This document shows, one piece after another, positions 60,712 through 64,000 of a stretch of 64,000 nucleotides of DNA (positions within the stretch are counted from its first letter, which is position 1; each line of letters begins with the position of its first letter). The stretch is from positions 124,001-188,000 of the forward strand of contig NZ_QCYM01000004.1 of NCBI RefSeq assembly GCF_003075075.1, given 5' to 3'. The notes beneath the pieces were generated by a model. The model was given only the letters and a program-made list of their open reading frames with translations, was not told where the DNA came from and ran no database searches. The position numbers and the translations under genes were made by a program. This stretch comes from Labrenzia sp. 011 (GTDB taxonomy: Bacteria > Pseudomonadota > Alphaproteobacteria > Rhizobiales > Stappiaceae).

Positions 60712-61529
60712 ACGCTTTTGTCGCCGACAGGGCGCCTGCACCGGTGGAGGACGCCGGCGAGCGCGAATTGCTGCTCAGGGTCGACAACGTGTCGCTGGCC
60801 TTCGGCGGGGTGAAGGCGATCACCGACATCTCCTTCGACATCCGCAAGGGCGAGATCCGGGCGATCATCGGCCCGAACGGCGCCGGCAAGACCTCGATGC
60901 TCAACGTCATCAACGGCTTCTATCATCCGCAGGAAGGCACCATCACCTGGCAGGGCAAGGTGCGGCGGAAGATGAAACCCTATGAGGCCGCCAGCCAGGG
61001 CATCGCCCGTACCTTCCAGAACGTGGCGCTGTTCAAGGGCATGACCACGCTGGACAACATCATGTCCGGCCGGTCGCTGAAGATGCACCGCAATTTCTTC
61101 TGGCAGCTGCTGTGGCGCGGCCCGGCGGAGCGCGAGGAGATCGCGCATCGCAGGAAGGTCGAGGACATCATCGACTTCCTGGAAATCCAGGCGATCCGCA
61201 AGACGCCGGTGGGCCGTCTGCCCTATGGCCTGCAGAAGCGGGTCGAGCTGGGCCGGGCGCTGGCCATGGAGCCGGAACTGCTGCTGCTGGACGAGCCCAT
61301 GGCGGGCATGAACCTGGAAGAAAAAGAAGACATGAGCCGGTTCATCATCGACGTGAACCAGGAATTCGGCACGACGATCGCCCTCATCGAACACGACATG
61401 GGCGTCGTCATGGACCTGTCCGACCGGGTGGTCGTGCTCGACTACGGCAAGAAGATCGCCGACGGGCCGCCGGAAGAGGTCCAGGCCAGCCAGGCCGTCA
61501 TCGACGCCTATCTCGGCGTGAGCCATTAA
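60708..61529 (+). CDS. livG: Branched-chain-type ABC transporter ATPase LivG
   Basis: 273 residues with Walker A GPNGAGKT, a degenerate signature LPYGLQKRVELGRAL, Walker B LLLLDEPMAGM and the H-loop IEHDMGVV. It powers import through the LivH/LivM permeases. The ATG overlaps the ligase gene and livH follows by 15 bp. The partner ATPase LivF is not in this window and is expected after the binding protein. Confidence 0.95.
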   Translation: MNAFVADRAPAPVEDAGERELLLRVDNVSLAFGGVKAITDISFDIRKGEIRAIIGPNGAGKTSMLNVINGFYHPQEGTITWQGKVRRKMKPYEAASQGIARTFQNVALFKGMTTLDNIMSGRSLKMHRNFFWQLLWRGPAEREEIAHRRKVEDIIDFLEIQAIRKTPVGRLPYGLQKRVELGRALAMEPELLLLDEPMAGMNLEEKEDMSRFIIDVNQEFGTTIALIEHDMGVVMDLSDRVVVLDYGKKIADGPPEEVQASQAVIDAYLGVSH

Positions 61530-61544
61530 CGGGGGGATACAGTT

Positions 61545-62498
61545 ATGCTCTACGACATATTCATCGATCCCTTCGTACAGATGTACGACATGCCGGATTT
61601 CTTCCTGCAGGTCCTGTGGGAAGGGTTCGTGGCCGGAATTCTCTACGCCCTGATCGCGCTCGGCTTCGTGCTGATCTTCAAGGCGTCGGGCGTGTTCAAC
61701 TTCGCCCAGGGCATCATGGTGGTGTTCGCCGGGCTGACGCTGGTGGGGCTGCATGAAAACGGCGTGCCGGCCTATCTGGCGCTGATCCTGACCATCGGCG
61801 TGATGGGGGTTCTGGCCTACGGGGTGGAACGGGTGGTGATGCGGCCGCTGGTCAACCAGCCGGAAATCATCCTGCTGATGGCGACCATCGGCCTGACCTA
61901 TTTCCTCGTCGGTTTCGGCGAATTCGTCTTCGGCGGCGAGCCCAAGCAGATGATCACGCAAGAACTGGGGCTGCCGACCGGCTCGACGGCCTTCGAGATC
62001 GGCGACCGGGGGCTGATCATCCTGCAGCATATCGACATCGCCGCGGCGGTCATCGCGGTGATCATGGTCACCGCGCTGGGCCTCTTCTTCAACAAGACCC
62101 GCATCGGACGGGCGCTGCGCGCCGTTGCCGACGATCACCAGGCGGCGCTGTCCGTGGGGATCTCGCTCAACCAGATCTGGGCCATCGTGTGGTTCGCCGC
62201 CGGTCTGGTGGCGCTGGCCACCGGCATCATGTGGGGGGCGCGTTCGGATGTGTCCTTCGCGCTGGAAATCGTCGCCTTCAAGGCGCTTCCCGTGCTGATC
62301 CTCGGCGGCTTCACCTCGATCCCGGGCGCCATCGTCGGCGGCCTGATCATCGGCTTCGGCGAAAAGATCGGCGAGCTTTACTGGGGTGGTCTGGTGGGCG
62401 GAGGAGTCGAATCCTGGCTCGCCTACATCATCGCCCTGGTCTTCCTGCTGTTCCGGCCGCAAGGCCTCTTCGGCGAACGCATCATCGAGCGGATTTAG
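61545..62498 (+). CDS. livH: ABC transporter permease LivH
   Basis: 317 residues with about eight membrane segments and the LivH pattern (GILYALIALGFVLIFKASGVFNFAQG at the N-terminus; LPVLILGGFTSIPGAIVGGLIIGFGE near the C-terminus). It forms the channel with LivM. A ribosome-binding stretch GGGGGGAT precedes the ATG. livM starts 10 bp after its stop. Substrate range is probably an organic acid rather than strictly leucine, given the ligase gene. Confidence 0.95.
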   Translation: MLYDIFIDPFVQMYDMPDFFLQVLWEGFVAGILYALIALGFVLIFKASGVFNFAQGIMVVFAGLTLVGLHENGVPAYLALILTIGVMGVLAYGVERVVMRPLVNQPEIILLMATIGLTYFLVGFGEFVFGGEPKQMITQELGLPTGSTAFEIGDRGLIILQHIDIAAAVIAVIMVTALGLFFNKTRIGRALRAVADDHQAALSVGISLNQIWAIVWFAAGLVALATGIMWGARSDVSFALEIVAFKALPVLILGGFTSIPGAIVGGLIIGFGEKIGELYWGGLVGGGVESWLAYIIALVFLLFRPQGLFGERIIERI

Positions 62499-62508
62499 AG
62501 AGCCTTCC

Positions 62509-63585
62509 ATGTTTTACCGTGAAGCCGGCCAATTCAAGACGAGCTACAAGGCGGACCAGGCGCTGTTTCCGATCCTGCAGGACCGGATCGGCATCGCCGC
62601 CATCCTGCTGATCGCCTTCGTGGCCATTCCCCTCTTCGCCAGCGATTTCTTCCTGACGTCGATCATGATCCCCTTCCTGGTGTTCGCCCTGGCGGCGATC
62701 GGCCTGAACGTGCTGACCGGCTATTGCGGCCAGCTGTCCCTGGGAACCGGGGCCTTCATGGGGGTGGGGGCCTATGCGGCCTACAAGCTGACCACCGCCT
62801 TTCCGGACGCCAATGTCATTGTCATGGTGCTGCTGTCCGGCGTGTTCTCGGCCGCCATCGGCGCCGTGTTCGGCCTGCCGAGCCTGCGCATCAAGGGCCT
62901 CTATCTGGCCGTGACCACGCTGGCGGCGCAGTTCTTCCTGGAATGGTGCTTCATCCGCATTCCCTGGCTCTACAACGACAACGCCTCCGGCGCGATCGAA
63001 GTGCCGCGCCGGGAGATGTTCGGCTTCATCGTCACCGGGGCCGAGGCCCTGCCGATCACCCGCTATTTCGTCGTCCTGTGCATCACCGCCGGCATCGCCT
63101 ATCTGATGGCCAATGTGCTGCGCGGGCGGATCGGCCGCTCGTGGATGATGATCCGCGACATGGATATCGCCGCCGAGCTGATGGGGGTGCGTCCCCTGCA
63201 GACCAAGCTGATGGCCTTCGCGGTGTCGTCCTACATCTGCGGCGTGGCCGGGGCGATGATGGTGTTCTTCTGGCTGAACGCGGCCGAACCCTCGTCCTAT
63301 TCGATCCGCCTGTCCTTCCAGATCCTGTTCATGGTGATCCTCGGTGGGCTCGGCAGCCTGGGGGGCGCCTTCATGGGCGCGGCCTTCATCTGGATTCTGC
63401 CGGTGCTGCTGAAATTCGTTCCCGGCATGCTGGGCATGGACATCGCGGCGGAGACCGTGGAGCACGCGACGTTCATGATCGTCGGCGCGCTGATCATCTT
63501 CTTTCTGATCGTCGAGCCGCACGGGTTTGCGCGGCTGTGGCAGATCGCAAAACAGAAGCTCAGGGTCTGGCCGTTCCCCTATTAG
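62509..63585 (+). CDS. livM: ABC transporter permease LivM
   Basis: 358 residues with about ten membrane segments; LNVLTGYCGQLSLGTGAFMGVGAYAAYKL and GRSWMMIRDMDIAAELMGV are family signatures. The ATG at 62509 opens with a hydrophilic 35-residue stretch; the open frame upstream from 62386 is in livH and is rejected. It partners LivH. A 120-bp gap separates it from the binding-protein gene, where a promoter or processing site could lie. Confidence 0.95.
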   Translation: MFYREAGQFKTSYKADQALFPILQDRIGIAAILLIAFVAIPLFASDFFLTSIMIPFLVFALAAIGLNVLTGYCGQLSLGTGAFMGVGAYAAYKLTTAFPDANVIVMVLLSGVFSAAIGAVFGLPSLRIKGLYLAVTTLAAQFFLEWCFIRIPWLYNDNASGAIEVPRREMFGFIVTGAEALPITRYFVVLCITAGIAYLMANVLRGRIGRSWMMIRDMDIAAELMGVRPLQTKLMAFAVSSYICGVAGAMMVFFWLNAAEPSSYSIRLSFQILFMVILGGLGSLGGAFMGAAFIWILPVLLKFVPGMLGMDIAAETVEHATFMIVGALIIFFLIVEPHGFARLWQIAKQKLRVWPFPY

Positions 63586-63705
63586 GCTCAGGCCGGGGAC
63601 TGCCAGTCTTTTCGCAACGCCATCCGGACCCTGGACCAGGCCGGTGAGGAATGGCGCAACCGGTCCGGCGGCGTGCATCGACTTGCGCCGTATGGGAGGA
63701 AAAAC

Positions 63706-64000
63706 ATGAAAGACTTCAAGCAATTTGCCTTGGGAACGGCAGTGGCTCTCGGCGTCGGTCTGACGGGCCTCATGGCCCCGACGGCCCAGGCGCAGGACAG
63801 CAACTACGTGCCGCTGCTGACCTATCGCACGGGCCCCTATGCGGGATCGGGCATTCACATCGCCAACGGCATGCATGACTACCTGCAGATGCTGAACGAG
63901 CGGGACGGGGGCATCGGCGGCGTCAAGCTCGAGCTGGAAGAATGCGAGACCGGCTACAACGCCCAGAAAGGCGTCGAGTGCTACGAGGCCACCAAGGGCA
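63706..64000 (+). CDS. Liv-type ABC substrate-binding protein, truncated by the window edge
   Basis: The first 98 residues are present. A signal peptide (MKDFKQFALGTAVALGVGLT...AQAQ) is followed by VPLLTYRTGPYAGSGIHIANGMHDYLQMLNER, the start of a type I periplasmic-binding fold. The ATG at 63706 follows GGGAGGA. No stop is reached before 64000. It supplies substrate to LivGHM; its ligand would define the operon's role. The pair of cysteines in ECETGYNAQKGVEC may form a disulfide in the periplasm. Confidence 0.9.
   Translation, partial: MKDFKQFALGTAVALGVGLTGLMAPTAQAQDSNYVPLLTYRTGPYAGSGIHIANGMHDYLQMLNERDGGIGGVKLELEECETGYNAQKGVECYEATKG

Noticed and set aside
58747..60741. Minus-strand open frame of 664 codons opposite the acyl-CoA ligase
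   Set aside because: Antisense shadow; no motif, start signal or plausible composition.

Overview
The window is GC-rich, densely coded bacterial DNA with the gene repertoire of an alphaproteobacterium. Pointers are a bacteriophytochrome with an HWE-type kinase next to a heme oxygenase, a candidate EcfG (general stress sigma) promoter, a TakP-type TRAP transporter, DUF1007/NicO and CobW metal proteins, and a Liv-type ABC operon headed by an acyl-CoA ligase. A marine or host-associated Hyphomicrobiales/Stappiaceae-like or Rhodobacterales-like genome is the best guess; there is no rRNA or tRNA to settle it. I saw no rRNA, tRNA, CRISPR array, complete insertion sequence or prophage.

Region by region. 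0.15-3.3 kb: bphO-bphP red-light sensing operon, with a GGAAC-N16-CGTT element in front. 3.4-9.7 kb: ogt, a DMT exporter, an L,D-transpeptidase, an OmpA-like lipoprotein, an orphan LacI regulator, then a stress-protein/BCCT compatible-solute operon. 9.9-19.2 kb: a PAS-GAF-GGDEF cyclase, an aminotransferase, a CobW/WD40/DUF2937 operon, LysR and TetR regulators, and a leucine-type dehydrogenase. 19.5-21.4 kb: a DUF1007-NicO nickel/cobalt transporter fusion. 21.5-29.5 kb: a GATase-like hydrolase, a cache-kinase/LuxR-regulator pair, and divergent TRAP genes with an oversized DctQ and a DctM carrying a long C-terminal helical tail. 29.7-35.2 kb: a soluble hybrid kinase with an OmpR-type regulator, an MFS transporter and a luciferase-like oxidoreductase. 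35.2-35.95 kb: a mosaic of about 300-bp tandem repeats built from inverted GC-rich modules. 36-39.7 kb: a PfpI-family gene and an arsR-permease-thioredoxin-MBL-osmC operon with a clear operator.

39.9-57.9 kb looks like an acquired accessory block. It combines DoxX, an acetyltransferase, a YtcJ-type amidohydrolase, a YcaC-type hydrolase, a chloroperoxidase-like hydrolase, XapX, MhqO/MhqD-like quinone-detoxification enzymes, pirin and two MFS pumps. It is crowded with regulators: two full-length AraC genes (one frameshifted), an AraC-type sensor domain without HTH translationally coupled to one of them, a short AraC protein coupled to an unknown 161-residue protein, a LysR and a 792-residue STAND regulator. 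The theme is electrophile, quinone and redox stress.

58.7-64 kb is the start of an acyl-CoA ligase-livG-livH-livM-substrate-binding-protein operon that runs off the right edge.

The most interesting items are the EcfG-linked phytochrome operon, the AraC sensor-only/full-length pair beside a frameshifted paralogue, the tailed TRAP permease, the ArsR operon whose MBL protein has lost two metal-binding histidines, the repeat mosaic, and a terminator-like hairpin in the leader of the usp-BCCT operon.
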